64,000 nt of DNA. Source: Hyperoodon ampullatus. Taxonomy: Eukaryota > Chordata > Mammalia > Artiodactyla > Ziphiidae. The notes under the pieces are model-generated. The model saw nothing but the letters and a program-made list of their open reading frames with translations, was not told where the DNA came from and did not search any database. Made by a program: the position numbers and the translations under genes. Location: positions 105,861,513-105,925,512 of the forward strand of contig OX457057.1 of the NCBI GenBank assembly GCA_949752795.1. Reading direction: 5' to 3'. Below, in pieces: positions 49,701 through 61,751 of the stretch (position 1 is its first letter; each line of letters begins with the position of its first letter).

Positions 49701-50533
49701 ATTGTCATTTGTTTCTAGGTATTTTTTAATTTCCTCTTTGATTTCTTCAGTGATCACTTCGTTATTAAGTAGTGTATTGTTTAGCCTCCATGTGTTTGTA
49801 GTTTTTACAGATCTTTTCCTGTAATTGATATCTAGTCTCATAGCATTGTGGTCGGAAAAGATACTTGATACAATTTCAATTTTCTTAAATTTACCAAGGC
49901 TTGATTTGTGACCCAAGATATGATCTATCCTGGAGAATGTTCCATGAGCACTGGAGAAAAATGTGTATTCTGTTGTTTTTGGATGGAATGTCCTATAAAT
50001 ATCAATTAAGTCCATCTTGTTTAATGTATCATTTAAAGCTTGTGTTTCCTTGTTTATTTTCATTTTGGATGATCTGTCCATTGGTGAAAGTGGGGTGTTA
50101 AAGTCCCCTACTATGAATGTGTTACTGTCAATTCCCCTTTTATGGCTGTTAGTATTTGCCTTATGTATTGAGGTGCTCGTATGTTGGGTGCATAAATATT
50201 TACAATTGTTATATCTTCTTCTTGGATCGATCCCTTGATCATTATGTAGCGTCCTTCTTTGTCTCTTCTAATAGTCTTTATTTTAAAGTCTATTTTGTCT
50301 GATATGAGAATTGCTATTCCAGCTTTCTTTTGGTTTCTATTTGCATGGAAAATGTTTTTCCATGCCCTTACTTTCAGTCTGTATGTGTCTCTAGGTCTGA
50401 AGTGGGTCTCTTGTAGACAGCATATATATGGGTCTTGTTTTTGTATCCATTTAGTCAATCTGTGTCTTTTGGTGGGAGCATTTAATCCATTTACATTTAA
50501 GGTAATTATCGATATGTATGTTCCTATTCCCAT
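46722..50533 (-). pseudogene. L1 ORF2 (endonuclease-reverse transcriptase), few lesions
   Basis: Full extent, about 1270 codons. The endonuclease starts MGIGTYISIITLNVNG (50533), with LQETHF and later SIFSDHNAM blocks. The reverse transcriptase runs over about 49200-47900 with FADDMILY in its catalytic motif. The C-terminal CX3CX7HX4C zinc knuckle ([18 protein letters not shown]) is near 47130, and the frame ends in LTHIYGI at 46722. Lesions I see: a one-base loss near 50110 in the endonuclease; stops at 49548 and 48576 (the latter a TGA where CGA, arginine, is expected); and a one-base loss near 47545 followed by a five-base loss near 47487, which together restore the frame. Confidence 0.92.
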
Positions 50534-50591
50534 TTTCTTAATTGTTTTGGGTTCGTTATTGTAGGTCTTTTCCTTCTGTTGTGTTTCTTGC

Positions 50592-51480
50592 CTAGAGAAG
50601 TTCCTTTAGCATTTGTTGTAAAGCTGGTTTGGTGGTGCTGAACTCTCTCAGCTTTTGCTTGTCTGTAAACATTTTAATTTCTCCATCAAATCTGAATGAG
50701 ATCCTTGCTGGGTAGAGTAATCTTGGTTATAGGTTTTTCTCCTCCATCACTTTAAATATGTCCTGCCAGTCCCTTCTGGCTTGCAGAGTTTCTGCTGAAA
50801 GTTCAGCTGTTAACCTGATAGGGATTCCCTTGTGTGTTATTTGTTGTTTTTCCCTCGCTGCTTTTAATATGTTTTTTTTGTATTTAATTTTTGACAGTTT
50901 ATTTAATATGTGTCTTGGCGTATTTCTGCTTGGATTTATCCTGTATGGGACTCTCTGTGCCTCCTGGACTTGACTATTTCCTTTCCCATATTAGGGAAGT
51001 TTTCAACTATAATCTCTTCAAATATTTTCTCAGTCCCTTTCTTTTTCTCTTCCTCTTCTGGAACCCCTATAATTTGAATGTTGGTACGTTTAATGTTGTC
51101 CCAGAGGTCTCTGAGACTGTCCTCAGTTCTTCTCATTCTTTTTTCTTTCTTCTGCTCTGCAGTAGTTATTTCCACTATTTTATCTTCCACGTCACTTATC
51201 CGTTCTTCTGCCTCAGTTATTCTGCTATTGATCCCATCTAGAGTATTTTCCATTTCATTTATTGTGTTTTTAATCATTGCTTGATTCATCTTTAGTTCTT
51301 CTAGGTCCTTGTTAACTGTTTCTTGCATTTTGTCTATTCTATTTCCAAGATTTTGGATCATCTTTACTATCATTATTCTGAATTATTTTCAGGTACACTG
51401 CCTATTACCTCTTCATTTGTTAGGTCTGGTGGGTTTTTATCTTGCTCCTTCTCCTGCTGTGTGTTTTTCTGTCTTCTCAT
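50592..51480 (-). pseudogene. L1 ORF1 (RNA-binding chaperone), frameshifted
   Basis: ORF1 encodes the trimeric nucleic-acid-binding protein of the L1 ribonucleoprotein. The start ATG lies at 51480 (MRRQKNTQQEKEQD...). A one-base loss near 51385 shifts frame. The frame then open from 51373 to 50936 carries the coiled coil (MIVKMIQNLGNRIDKMQ... to ITEAEERISDVED) and the start of the RRM (RDLWDNIKRTNIQIIGVPEEE). A second frameshift near 50950 moves the rest (YRINPSRNTPRHI... to the LKELL stop near 50592) to another frame. The size (about 296 codons) is close to the family's usual length. Confidence 0.88.
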
Positions 51481-52520
51481 TTTCCTTATGTTACTGTGTT
51501 TGGGGTCTCCTTTTTGCCGGCTGCCGGTTCGTAGTTCCTGTTGTTTTTGGTGTCTGTCCCCAGTGGCTAAGGTTGGTTCAGTGGGTTGTGTAGGCTTCCT
51601 CGTGGAGGGGACTAGTGCCTGTGTTCTGGTGGATGAGGCTGGATCTTGTCTTTCTGGTGGGCAGGTCCACGTCTGGTGGTGTGTTTTGGGGTGTTTGTGG
51701 ACTTTTTATGATTTTAGGCAGCCTCTCTGCTAATGGGTGGCATTGTGTTTCTGTCTTGCCAGTTGTTTGGCGTAGGGTGTCCAGCACTGTAGCTTGCTGG
51801 TCGTTGAGTGAAGCTGGGTGCTGGTGTTGAGATGGAGATCTCTGGAAGATTTTCGCCATTTGATATTATTTGGAGCTGGGAGGTCTCTTGTGGACCAGTG
51901 TCCTGAGGTTGGCTCTCCCACCTCAGAGGCACAGCACTGACTTCTGGCTCCTCAATTTGGGGTGATTCGTTGTCTATTCATGTATTCCACAGATGCAGGG
52001 TACATCAAGTTGATTGTGGAGCTGCTTCTGAGGCTGCTGGGGGAGATTTCCCTTCCTCTTCTTTGTTCTCACAGCTCCCGGGTCTCAGCTTTGGATTTGT
52101 CCCCTCCTCTCTGTGTAGGTCACAGGAGGGCGTCTGTTCTTTGCTCAGACAGGACAGGGTTAAAGGAGCAGCCGCTTTGGGGACTCTGGCTCACTCAGGC
52201 CGGCGGGGGGGGGGAGGGAGGGGCACGGAGTGCGGGGCAAGCCTGCAGCGGCAGAGGCTGGCATGAAGTTGCACCAGCCCGAGGCGCGCCATGCATTCTG
52301 CCATGGAAGCCGTACCTGGATCCCGGGACCCCGGCAGTGACGGGCTGCACAGCCTCCCCAGAAGGGGGGCGTGGACAGTGACCTGCGCTCGCACACAGGC
52401 CTCCTGGCCACGGCAGCAGCCCCAGCGTCCCACGCCCGTCTCTGGGGTCCGCGCTTTCAGCCGCGGCTCGTGCCCTTCTCTGGAGCTCCTTTAAGCAGCG
52501 CTCTTAATCCCCTCTCCTCC
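51481..52520 (-). promoter_or_regulatory. L1 5' UTR with internal promoter region
   Basis: This is the first ~1040 bp of the full-length L1. Its outermost ~450 bp (52070-52520) are strongly GC- and CpG-rich, unlike the AT-rich surroundings. In the family this region holds the internal RNA polymerase II promoter. No TATA box is needed or seen. I could not map individual factor sites with confidence. Confidence 0.75.
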
Positions 52521-53240
52521 TAAATCTGACAATTCTAATTGCTGGTATGGATAAGAAGCAAAAGGAAATCATATACTATTAGTGAAATCATAAATTGGTA
52601 TAATCCCTCCATTGGTAGACACTTTTGCATTATCTGGTAAGGTTCAAGATGTGTGTGTACCACCTGACCAGCAATTCCACTCCTGGAGACAGTCCTCGAA
52701 AAACTCTGAAATGTGTACCAGAGAACATGTACAAACAAATCCATATCAGTATTGCTTATAATAGTAAAATATTGGAAATAACCCATATGTATATGAATAG
52801 AAGAAAAGATAAATTATATTTATCCCTGCAATGGAATATTATACAATGGTGAAATTTAAAGGGCTATATGCATCAATATGGATGAATCTCAGGAACATAA
52901 CATTGAACAATAAAAAGCAAGTAACAAAAGAGTACTTAGGATTATTCCATTAAATGAAATTTAAGAGAGAAAACTAATCAGTTTATTATTTGTGGACACG
53001 TACCTTTGTGGTAAAGATATAAAGAAAAGTAAGGAAATGATAAAACAAAATATAGCATCGTGATTGGCTTTCAGGAGAAGGGATGGGAATATAGTCAGAA
53101 AGGGACCCACAGGAAGCTGTAGGTATTGGTGAAAATATATTAAACTGGATGTTTGCTTATTATTCTTAAACTCTACATACACATTATATATACTCTTTTG
53201 TGTGCATGACATATTTCATAATAAATTGTTTAGAAATCTT

Positions 53241-54798
53241 ATTTACTTTCTATAGAAAATGATCTATTGGGGGCCAATAGCAGAAGCCAGGAAACTATGT
53301 TTTCTGTTCCAATTGTCCAGCAGTAGCTGATGCTGCACTAGAATACTGATAGAGATGAATAGGGAGGGATAGCTAATAATCAGTTCTAGTTTTCAATGTT
53401 ATCATTAAATTTTTATTTTGTTCTTTGTGTTGTTAGATTCTTTGTAGGAATGAGGAAGAGAACACATCATGAGTTCATGGCCAAATGCCATTTCATACTG
53501 AATTTTGACTTTAATTTTCTCAGCAATCCTATGCTGTTAGAGTAGGAGCAGATAATGTCCATTTTACTTGATAGATCAAGAAACTGGGTGGAGAGAGGTT
53601 AAAGCAAATTGCTTTAGGGCACACAACTAATAAAATTGAAAGCCACCCTGGACTTCCCTTTACAACCCACAAGCTTTCTCCTCTGTGTGTCTGGGCACAG
53701 TATTGTCACCAACTTCCAGCATCGCCAGCACTCTGGCTTAGAAGCACTCAACGTACCTGACTCTTTGGGGCCTCCTCTGGGCTGTGAGGAAGGTGTGATA
53801 TACTGGGTACAGTGGAGGTTAAGTATCCATTTCCTCTGAATTTCTTCCCCTGAGCAGACATTTGACTTAAGCCCCCTGTTCTCCTGAAGTCTGAGGCGCT
53901 GGGGCTACAGAGGATCTAGATATTTAAAGGTACATTTGCAGAGAGGAGACCCTTTGCTAATCTAAGGAACAGCTTGTGAGAGCGGGGGTGGGTGAGGGAA
54001 GCCAAACCTGGAGCATGTGAACGATAGCTTCATCAACTTGACACGCCCTCAGGACCCACCACCTACATAGGGGTTCTTTCCTGGCTGTTTCCCCACCAGA
54101 TGTAAAAATTGTTAAATGTATTTGGCTAGAGTTTCTTGGGGACTCTTCTTTCTCAATTCTTTTCTTTACGTTATTTCCTTCTCTGGCCCCAGTTTTTATC
54201 CCCATTTTTCCTTCTCTCTCACATAAGCTATAGCCAAATGTTGTCTGGATTTGCTCAAGTATCAAGGCACAGAGAAGGAGCTCCTGTGGATCCCAGTCTC
54301 AGTGCTGGGTGCTGAGGTATTTTCCCAGGAGCCTACAGCGTTCTGGGTTGAGCCAGACCCAATCACACAGGTGTTCCTCTAGACTTAGAGCTGGCTAGAA
54401 AATTCTCCACAGTTTAAAAGAATTAAAGCAGTGACTAGTGAGTGGATAGGTTTATAAAACAAAGTGGAAAAGTTGTCACAGGAGTTTTTTATTGGATTGT
54501 GCTCACTGAAGTTTAAGGACTTGAGAAAATAATGAGTGAGCCAAGGTCATTGAAGGAACTGGGGCCTTGAACTACCTGTCATATATGCTGCATTTGTATG
54601 TCTGTATACTTATGTGCATATGCATAAATATATATGTACATATTAGTAATATATACTCCTATATACTGAGATTTGGAGACCCTAAATAGCCCCTCACTTG
54701 CTTTAAAATGTATTTATTAGTGGCTTTAAAATCTCTCTCTGTTAGTCAAATGTTTTTATGGCTTAGTTCTTAGAATTGTTAGAATCCCACTGTTAAAT
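53241..54798. other. Unassigned DNA with a MIR fragment
   Basis: Antisense MIR remnant at about 53500-53650 ('ccattttacttgatagatc', 'ggagagaggttaaagcaaa', 'gcacacaactaataaaa'). No gene is recognised elsewhere; the frames at 53636-53839 and 53957-54265 lack domains or splice signals I can support. Confidence 0.45.
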
Positions 54799-55393
54799 TC
54801 ATTTAGTTCTGGGGCTTCCCTGCTGGTGCAGTGGTTAAGAATCCACCTGCCGGGCTTCCCTGGTGGCGCAGTGGTTGAGAGTCCGCCTGCTGATGCAGGG
54901 GACACGGGATCGTGCCCCGGTCTGGGAAGATCCCACATGCCACTGAGCGGCTAGGCCCATGAGCCATGGCCACTGAGCCTGCGCGTCCGGAGCCTGTGCT
55001 CCACAGTGGGAGAGGCCACAACAGTGAGAGGCCCACGTACCGCAAAAAAAAAAAAAAGAATCCACCTGCCAATGCAGGGAACATGGGTTCAAGCCGTGGT
55101 CCGGGAAGACCCCGCATGCCACGGAGCAACTAAGCCTGTGTGCCACAGCTACTGAGCCTGCACTCTAGAGCCCGCGAGCCACAACTACTGAGCCCACATG
55201 CCACAACTACTAAAGCCCATGCACCTGGAGCCCATGCTCTGCAAGAAGAGAAGCCACTGCAATGAGAAGCCCGCGCACTGCAACGAAGAGTAGCCCCCAC
55301 TCGCCGCAACTAGAGAAAGCCTGTGTGCAGCAACAAAGACCCAACGCAGCCAAAAATAAATAAATAAATATTTTAAAAATGCATTAAGTTCTG
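54799..55393 (+). repeat. Older long CHR-type SINE, interrupted
   Basis: The SINE occupies 54811-54851 and 55056-55380, split by a younger SINE. Its distal part (55200-55380) has 'gccgcaactagagaaagc', 'caacaaagacccaacgcag' and an AAATAAATAAATA tail, the same long form as at 29250-29533. Flanks tcatttagttctg and gcattaagttctg are an imperfect duplication, in keeping with its greater age. Confidence 0.93.
54837..55070 (+). repeat. Younger CHR-type SINE inserted in the older SINE
   Basis: SINE at 54852-55055 with poly-A tail. The flanks aagaatccacctgcc at 54837-54851 and 55056-55070 are perfect copies, and this sequence is itself part of the host SINE, which proves the order of insertion. The tRNA-like A box (tggcgcagtgg) is intact; the B-box area reads ggatcgtgccc. 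Confidence 0.96.
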
Positions 55394-55394
55394 A

Positions 55395-55600
55395 GAGTCA
55401 TATTAATCACCACAACAAATATTTGTTGAGCACTTTACAATTTACAAGCATATTTACATACAGTGCCTCACTTACTCAAAACAACAAACATGTTTTTCCT
55501 CACCGTATTAGGAGGATCAGGAATCTTAGAAAATTATGTTTCCAGTCCTGAGGTATAGGAGCTAGAATTTGAATCTGATGTTTGACCTTAATTTTGGTCA
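55395..55600 (-). repeat. MIR-like fragment, antisense
   Basis: 'atatttgttgagcactttac' and 'cctcaccgtattaggagg' followed by 'gctagaatttgaatctga' resemble the MIR complement. Diverged. Confidence 0.45.
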
Positions 55601-55749
55601 TTATTTCTTAGACCCAATGCTAACTATCAGTCATAACTGTCTTAGCATAATTTTATTACATATGATGTGGAATGTCAGCTTCATCTGACCTGGACATCAG
55701 ACTGTTTAGCAGCCAGTCCCCAGAATCCATTCAAGGCAATTTTTTACCC

Positions 55750-55935
55750 CCTTAAACTTTGGTGTGCAGATCACCTGGAACAGAATTATTCTGGGAGAGG
55801 AGGGATAATTGTCAAAATTTCAGATCCTCGGGCCATATCCCAGGCCTACTGACTCACCTTACCTGGGATGGGAACTTGCCGTTTTAAAACAAGCACACAG
55901 GTGACTTTTAAGTGCTCTAGTCTTTGATAGCCATG
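55750..55935 (+). repeat. MER5-like hAT fragment
   Basis: 'aaactttggtgtgcagatca' and 'cctggaacagaattattctg' with 'acacaggtgacttttaagtg' resemble MER5A/MER5B. Diverged. The frame at 55846-56304 is not supported as a gene. Confidence 0.5.
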
Positions 55936-56734
55936 GTTTAGTAGCCACACTATCCTTTCTAGCATCATTGTCACGTACTTCTGAGTTTCTGGGGCTCTGA
56001 CTGCTTGGATAAAATGGGTCACAGTCAATATAGATCCCTGAAGATTGTTGGTTGGAATTTGATCCATTGGCCAAAAATTTCTTCCCATCCCACCCAACCG
56101 TGTAGGATTTTTTTCCAGGCTGGCCCAGAGGAAAAGCCAGTCATTGTTCTCATTCTGACTAATTGGAGACAGTCTGGCCACAAACATCCCCCTTTGTGCC
56201 TTTTCTCTTCTACAGGGCTTGGGCAGGGCTGCAGAGAATCTGCTGGAGGGTGGCCCGGGTGGGACCCAGAGGAGAATAATTACAACTGCAACGCCTTCTG
56301 TCATTAAGTCCTAAGTGAAATGCTGAGTTGAACAATGGAAAAGGTCTCTACTGTCCTTGAGAACATTTTTGTTATTGTCCCAAGCCAAGGACTTGAGTGT
56401 TGAATGAGTTTGGAATGTACTTTCTCACAATTTTTTGGAACTTCCTATGGTTTGTGCAGTAATGGCAATTTGTTTACAACCTTGCAGTTGGCTGCCTTCA
56501 ATTTGTTTCAGCTGGTCTGGGGAGTCTTTGGGTAAACTGAGTGGACTACAACTATTAAAGACTCTTGTTTCCTTTTGTTTTCTTGGAGAAGGAAAGAGGA
56601 TAAACCATTGTCTCCAATATATGGCAAGGACCCCCAAGTTTTCTACCAGCAGCAATATCTTTTTGTGGTGGTATAATGTTGCTTTGCAAACTTAGTCCAA
56701 ATATAAACCCCATGCATAAATAGTAACAGTAGTA
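55936..56734. other. Unassigned DNA
   Basis: No gene or known repeat is recognised. Confidence 0.4.
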
Positions 56735-56960
56735 AACATTTATTGAACATTTATTTTATTCCAGTCCCTGCCCTAAGTGCTCTGTGTGCATATTTTCATT
56801 TAATCCCTCAATAATTCTATAAGTTAAAGGTACTGTTATTATTCTCACTTTATAGATGCACACATGGAGTCTTAGAAAGTTGAAATAAGTTGGCTAAGGT
56901 CAAACATGTTAGCATTAGAATGGTGATTTGTACCAGGAAAGTCTAGCCCCAGAGCCATAT
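56735..56960 (-). repeat. MIR SINE, antisense
   Basis: 'aacatttattgaacattta', 'ttcatttaatccctcaataa', 'actgttattattctcacttt', 'aaggtcaaacatgttagca' follow the complement of MIR. Confidence 0.75.
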
Positions 56961-57299
56961 TCCTTTCTGCTATAGCCTGTGTCCCTCCTGTCATGTATAA
57001 TCTTTCCTATAACACAACATACCCAGATTTAAGTCTTTGTTTAATTTTTCAAGATGAGAATACTGTGTTTGATTATTATGGTGGCTATATTTTTTAACTA
57101 AAAATTAGGAAACTTTGGAGGATATAGGAGTGAAAATTTTGAATTGAAGCTGTTCTGAAAAAGACTAGGATGAAGTCTCTCATATCCCAAAGAGGATACA
57201 GTGAGGATATCAATTAGTCCCTCTCCCTTATCCCTTTAATGAAGGACTTTCATGTATACATCTCAGTATGTGACACCATTTATAAAACATGTAGTTGAG

Positions 57300-57840
57300 G
57301 TACTTAACAAATATTTATTGGATCAGTGGAGGTAGTTCTGTCCTCAAAGTATTCCTAATCTAATAAGGAGAATAAGTCAAACAATTGTAACACATTATGT
57401 TGAGTGCTATAATAGAGGTAGCTGGTACCTGATTGGCATGTAATCAGTATTTATTGAGGAAATAAATGAATCTAAAGGGTGTGTAGGGATCGGGTAATGA
57501 TATTCAGAGACATTGCCACCTATGATGGGACCTTAAAAGACAAGTAGGCATAGGCCAGGTGAAGAGGAAAGGCAAAGCATACCAGACAGGGCTGAATGGA
57601 CAAAGTACCAAAGACGAGAAAAAACACAGACTGTTTAGCAAATTCCAGTCATTCAGTATGGCTGGAACATAAATAATGGTGGAATTTGGGGGAAAGATGG
57701 TAAAGATGAGGCTGACAGCCTAAGTAGGAATAGATCATGAGGGTCTTTTATGCTGTGGAGCTTAGACTTTATCATTGACTTCTATGGGAAATTTTGAAAT
57801 ATATGTAATAGCTAAATGACATAATAATTGTAGTTATATA
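57300..57840 (+). repeat. Ancient mammal-wide repeat, probably L2-class
   Basis: 'caaatatttattggatcagt' and then 'ataccagacagggctgaatg', 'catgagggtcttttatgctg', 'gacttctatgggaaatttt' place it with the copies at 9330 and 19845. Diverged; family name uncertain. Confidence 0.4.
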
Positions 57841-57984
57841 AGTATGTGTAAATATGCATGTTTAATAATCTATATATAACTCACTCCTCATCATGGGACC
57901 TACTCTTCACAACTAATCTTTTCATTGCTTTGAGGACCTAGTTATTAAAGAGCCAAGGGAGGGCTTAAATACTGTGATAAAGCA

Positions 57985-58145
57985 GGGTTTCCTCAGTCTT
58001 CCATGTTCATGGGATTACCTAGGAATTCTGTCTAAAAGTTTATTCTGATTGATTATGTGTGCAGTAGAGTCTTAGATTCTGCATTTCCAACAAAGTCCCA
58101 AGTAATGCTGATACTGCTGGTTCTCAGACTACACTTTTAAGTAGC
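57985..58145 (+). repeat. MER5A-like hAT fragment
   Basis: 'ggattacctaggaattctg' and 'ttctgcatttccaacaaagt', then 'taatgctgatactgctggtt' and 'tctcagactacacttttaag', resemble MER5A. Confidence 0.65.
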
Positions 58146-58611
58146 AAGTTTCCAGAAAAAGAGCAAGACAGTATCTCAGAAAAAATAAAGTGTGTTAATG
58201 AAAACCAAAAATGGACATGGGGCATAAAATAAAGGACGTGATATAGAACAAAGGAGGGAGGTAGCTTTAGTAAAATAAAATTTAGGCAGACAATAAGAAA
58301 AAAGAATAACAGAAGACTAAAGAGGCACATCATGAAAATAATATGGGAGTACCTGATCTTAGCTGATGGCAAAGAGATGAAAAAAAAAATTCTAAAAGGA
58401 AATGAAGGAGGATATGCTGACCATTATGACTGTAGGCTCTAATTAAGAACAAGTCTGTAATAACTAGTGCACCATTTTGTTCTATGGAATGCTAGGGCTA
58501 TAAGAATTTAATAAGTATTTTGGCAAAAACCTTCATAGTCAAACAAGTTTGGGAAATGTTGTTAAGTAACGTTAAACTGAGTCTATAAAGTGTTTTTCCA
58601 AGACGCATCCT

Positions 58612-58990
58612 TGTCTTAGTCTATTTGGGTTGCTGTGACAAAAATACCACAGACTAGGGGGCTTATAAACAACAGATATTTATTTCTCACAGGTCTGGAA
58701 CATGAGAAGTCGAAGATCAAGTTACCCACAGATTTAGTGTCTGGTGAGGGTTCAGCTTCCTCATTCATAGATGGCCATCTTTGGTTATTTTCTTGCTTCT
58801 ACTGGGTGGAAGTGGGAAGGGACCTCTCAGAAGTCTCTTGTATAAGGGTCTTAATTCCATTCATGAAGGCTCTACCTTCATGACCTAATCACCTTCCAAA
58901 GACCCTGCCTCCAGACACCATCAAATTAGGGATTAGGTTTCAGCATAGGAATTTAGGGTCCGGGGGGGGACACAAACATTCAGTCACAGC
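58612..58990 (+). repeat. Ancient interspersed repeat, family not named
   Basis: A very common mammalian repeat sequence as I remember it: 'cttagtctatttgggttgct', 'ggcttataaacaacagata', 'ttataaacaacag..tttatttctcacag', 'aggcctaccttcatgac'-type text and 'attaggtttcagcatagg'. The frame at 58635-58883 is a shadow of it. Confidence 0.6.
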
Positions 58991-60655
58991 AATCCTTTTC
59001 ACAAGACATTTAATTAACATCTCAAGACCCTGGATTTTCATTGAGCACAATATTAGAAAACCTGGTCTACTGAAAGAGACATGGGATTTGGAGTAAGGTC
59101 TGGGTTGAAGACTCATTTCCTTAAGTTTCTTAACTTCTCTGAGCTGCAGTGGCTTCACAGATAAAATGGGCATTACATTCTCAATCTTTCAAAGCTATTA
59201 TAAATATTGAGCTAAGAAGAATAGGAGAATATAAACTTCAAAACATTATGATATTATGCCTCTTTTTTACTATTTACTACAACATTTCGTACAATGTTTC
59301 ATTCACTGGGACTCAATCCGCAATGAAAGAAAAAACTTAATGGATTGATTGATGTTAGAGGCCAAGAAACTCCTTACAGGGCCATAATAATAGTACTGGC
59401 AGTTGATCTTCTCCTGAAAAAGGCAGGAATTAGGCAGAGGCAAATGAAGGATGTGGCTTGATATATTGCTTTATGTTTCCTCCTCTTTTCTGTGTGCTCT
59501 TTTATTGCTAAAGGGTAGAAGACAGGATGTAACTTCTAGAAGAATATAATTATTTGCAAGGCAAAAAATGGATACTACTTGAACAGGAAAATTTTGGAAA
59601 ACAAAATCAGCCCCCATGTTCCAGTGGGTGGGCCAGTGTTAATTACTTACAAATGAAATGTTAGGATTCTTCATAACCCATCCCATGATTGTGAGTAATA
59701 CATTATTTTGACCATATGAATATCCAGCTGGAAAATTAATATTTTTCACATCTGAGGCTATGAACTTTCTCAATGGACCTCACCATATTTAAGCATCTTG
59801 TGAGAGTGGTTGACTATTACAGGTGGAAAAAAGGAAGGAGGTAACTTATCCATAATTACTTAAAGACTACATTTGAAGTTTAAAACATCTGTATGTTTAT
59901 AAAGCATTCAATCAATTATATATTTGGTAGTCATATTGTAAAGTGTCTAGCCATTTAAAAACATCTGGATGATTGAATGTTTATCCAGATGTTCAGTCTT
60001 GAGTAGATATTTGACAACTGCAAAATACAATTTTCCAGTTGCTTGGTCTGAATTTTGCTGAATTTTTAAAACACTAAGTTGAATAATTGTTTTGTATCTG
60101 TGTCATCGGCCTGATTTGAGACTGATCAGCTAAGAACAGGCTTAGGAATAGAACTCCTAAGTCAGTGTCCAAACTACCTTACCTTGCTCAATAACAAGGT
60201 ATTGTTCCTCTCTTTTAGTTTACTTGGTGGTACTGAGCAAGAATATAAAAGTATTTATAGGTGTTTAGAGGAGAAGATAGTGTATGATAATTGGTGGAAC
60301 ACTGTGAATGGGGATCAAAAGACCCAAGTTCAAACCCTGGCTGAACCTCTTACCAACTGTATAACAACCTTTGCAGCTATATTAACCTCTTAGTAGTAGT
60401 TTGTCTTCTATAGAATAAATGTAATAATAATAATAACTGGCCTCAGAGTTGAGGTTTATTGTGATAATCTAATGAGATAAGAAATGTGAACTTTTTTGTT
60501 AACTGTATATATTTATGTATATGTATATGCCTATGTTAAATGTGAATGCTCTTGTTTCCATTTCCCTCCAGATAAGTATAGTTAGTACTGTATGTGACCA
60601 GCTTTGTGTCAATATTAGGAATTTTTAAAAGACTGGGAAACACAGAAATTTAAAA
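58991..60655. other. Unassigned DNA with MIR fragments
   Basis: Sense MIR remnants lie at about 59070-59190 and, more clearly, 60280-60490 ('gacccaagttcaaaccctgg', 'cttaccaactgtataacaac'). No gene is recognised. Confidence 0.45.
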
Positions 60656-61751
60656 CAGAAGAAATGGGGAGTATGGCCAAGATAACAGAGTAGGAAGACC
60701 GTGAACCCATCTCCCACAGGCACACCCAAATTACAACTACTTACAGAGCAACTATTTATGAGAACAACCTGAAGACTAGCAGGAAAGAGTTTTCACAATT
60801 AAAAATATAAAGAAGGAACCAAATGAAACAGGTAGAAAGGGTAGAGATGCAGCATAGTCAGGACCCACATCTGCAGGTTGGTGAACCACAAATAGGAAGA
60901 ATATCACAATCACACAGTCAAGGAGTGAGGGGTCTGAGCCCCACATTGGTCTTCCCTGGCCAGGGAACCTGCACCAGGAAGACATCTGGCTTTGAAAAAC
61001 CAGCTGGACTTACATTCCAGAGAGCCAGAGGGCTACAGGAAATAGATAACTCCACTCTTAAAGGGCGTGCACAAAATCTCTCATGCTCTGAGTCTTGGCA
61101 CAGAGGCAGTAGTTTAAAAGGAGCCTGGGTCAGACCCATTTGCTGATCTTGGAGAGCCTCCTAGGGAGGCAGGAGGCAATTAGGATTCCCCCTGGGGATG
61201 GAGACACAGGGAGCAGTCATTTTGGGGAGCTTGTTCTACCATGATGACACCAGCACTGAACAGCACCATTATGGAATCTTCCCCCTAGCTTATCTGCTCT
61301 GGGGGCTTACCTGCCCAGCAGCAGGTCAGCACCAGCCCTGTGCCCCCTAGGCAGTAATCCCAGCCACTTAGGGTCCTGGCCTTATGGACAGTGCACTGAC
61401 AGCAGCTTTCCCCCAGACTGCACAGCCAAACATGCAGGAAACTTGCCCTGCCTTCCAGCAGGCCCACAGCCACCACATGAGGCAGGACCTTGTAGCCAAA
61501 AGGTCCAGGGGCTATACCTGCCTATACTCATAGTACTCAGCCCCACCACAACAGACAGGGGCTAAGCAGCCCACATAGGGGGCACCTCTGGATCATATCA
61601 CTCTGGTAATCAGAGGGGAGTGAGCTGCTGAACTCTATAGGATGCTCCTACATAAGGCCACTTCTCAAAGGTCAAGAAATGTAACTGACCTACCTAATAC
61701 ATAGAAATAAACACAGAAAATTAGGTAAAATGAGGAGACAGAGGAATATGT

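Larger units (their letters stand above)
46336..52536 (-). mobile_element. Full-length L1 with 16-bp target-site duplication
   Basis: The element spans 46352-52520 in antisense (about 6.17 kb), flanked by perfect copies of taaatctgacaattct at 46336-46351 and 52521-52536. At its 3' end (low coordinate) the poly-A tail appears as a T-run after 46351, preceded in the element by 'ccaataaagatgt'. At its 5' end, about 1 kb of UTR is GC-rich and contains a 10-G run on the plus strand near 52204-52213. ORF1 and ORF2 are both present over their full extent but carry lesions. The perfect duplication and few lesions indicate a recent, cetartiodactyl-lineage copy. Confidence 0.97.
45930..53240 (+). repeat. 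Second old sense L1, split by the full-length L1
   Basis: 45930-46351 and 52521-53240 join across the 6.2-kb insertion: ORF2 C-terminal-like text on the left, and near-3' text ('ccagcaattccactcctgg', 'ctgcaatggaatattataca') and a 3' end near 53235 on the right. The range here covers the insertion. Confidence 0.72.

Noticed and set aside
51962..52381. 139-codon plus-strand frame in GC-rich DNA, a possible CpG-island gene
   Set aside because: The region lies inside the full-length L1 5' UTR, bounded by the target-site duplication at 52521.
5385..55070. Repeated near-identical blocks resembling a CRISPR array
   Set aside because: They are dispersed SINE copies with separate target duplications, not evenly spaced repeats with spacers.
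55846..56304. 152-codon minus-strand frame
   Set aside because: It overlaps a MER5-like fragment, and a 100-codon frame lies on the opposite strand; no domain is recognisable.
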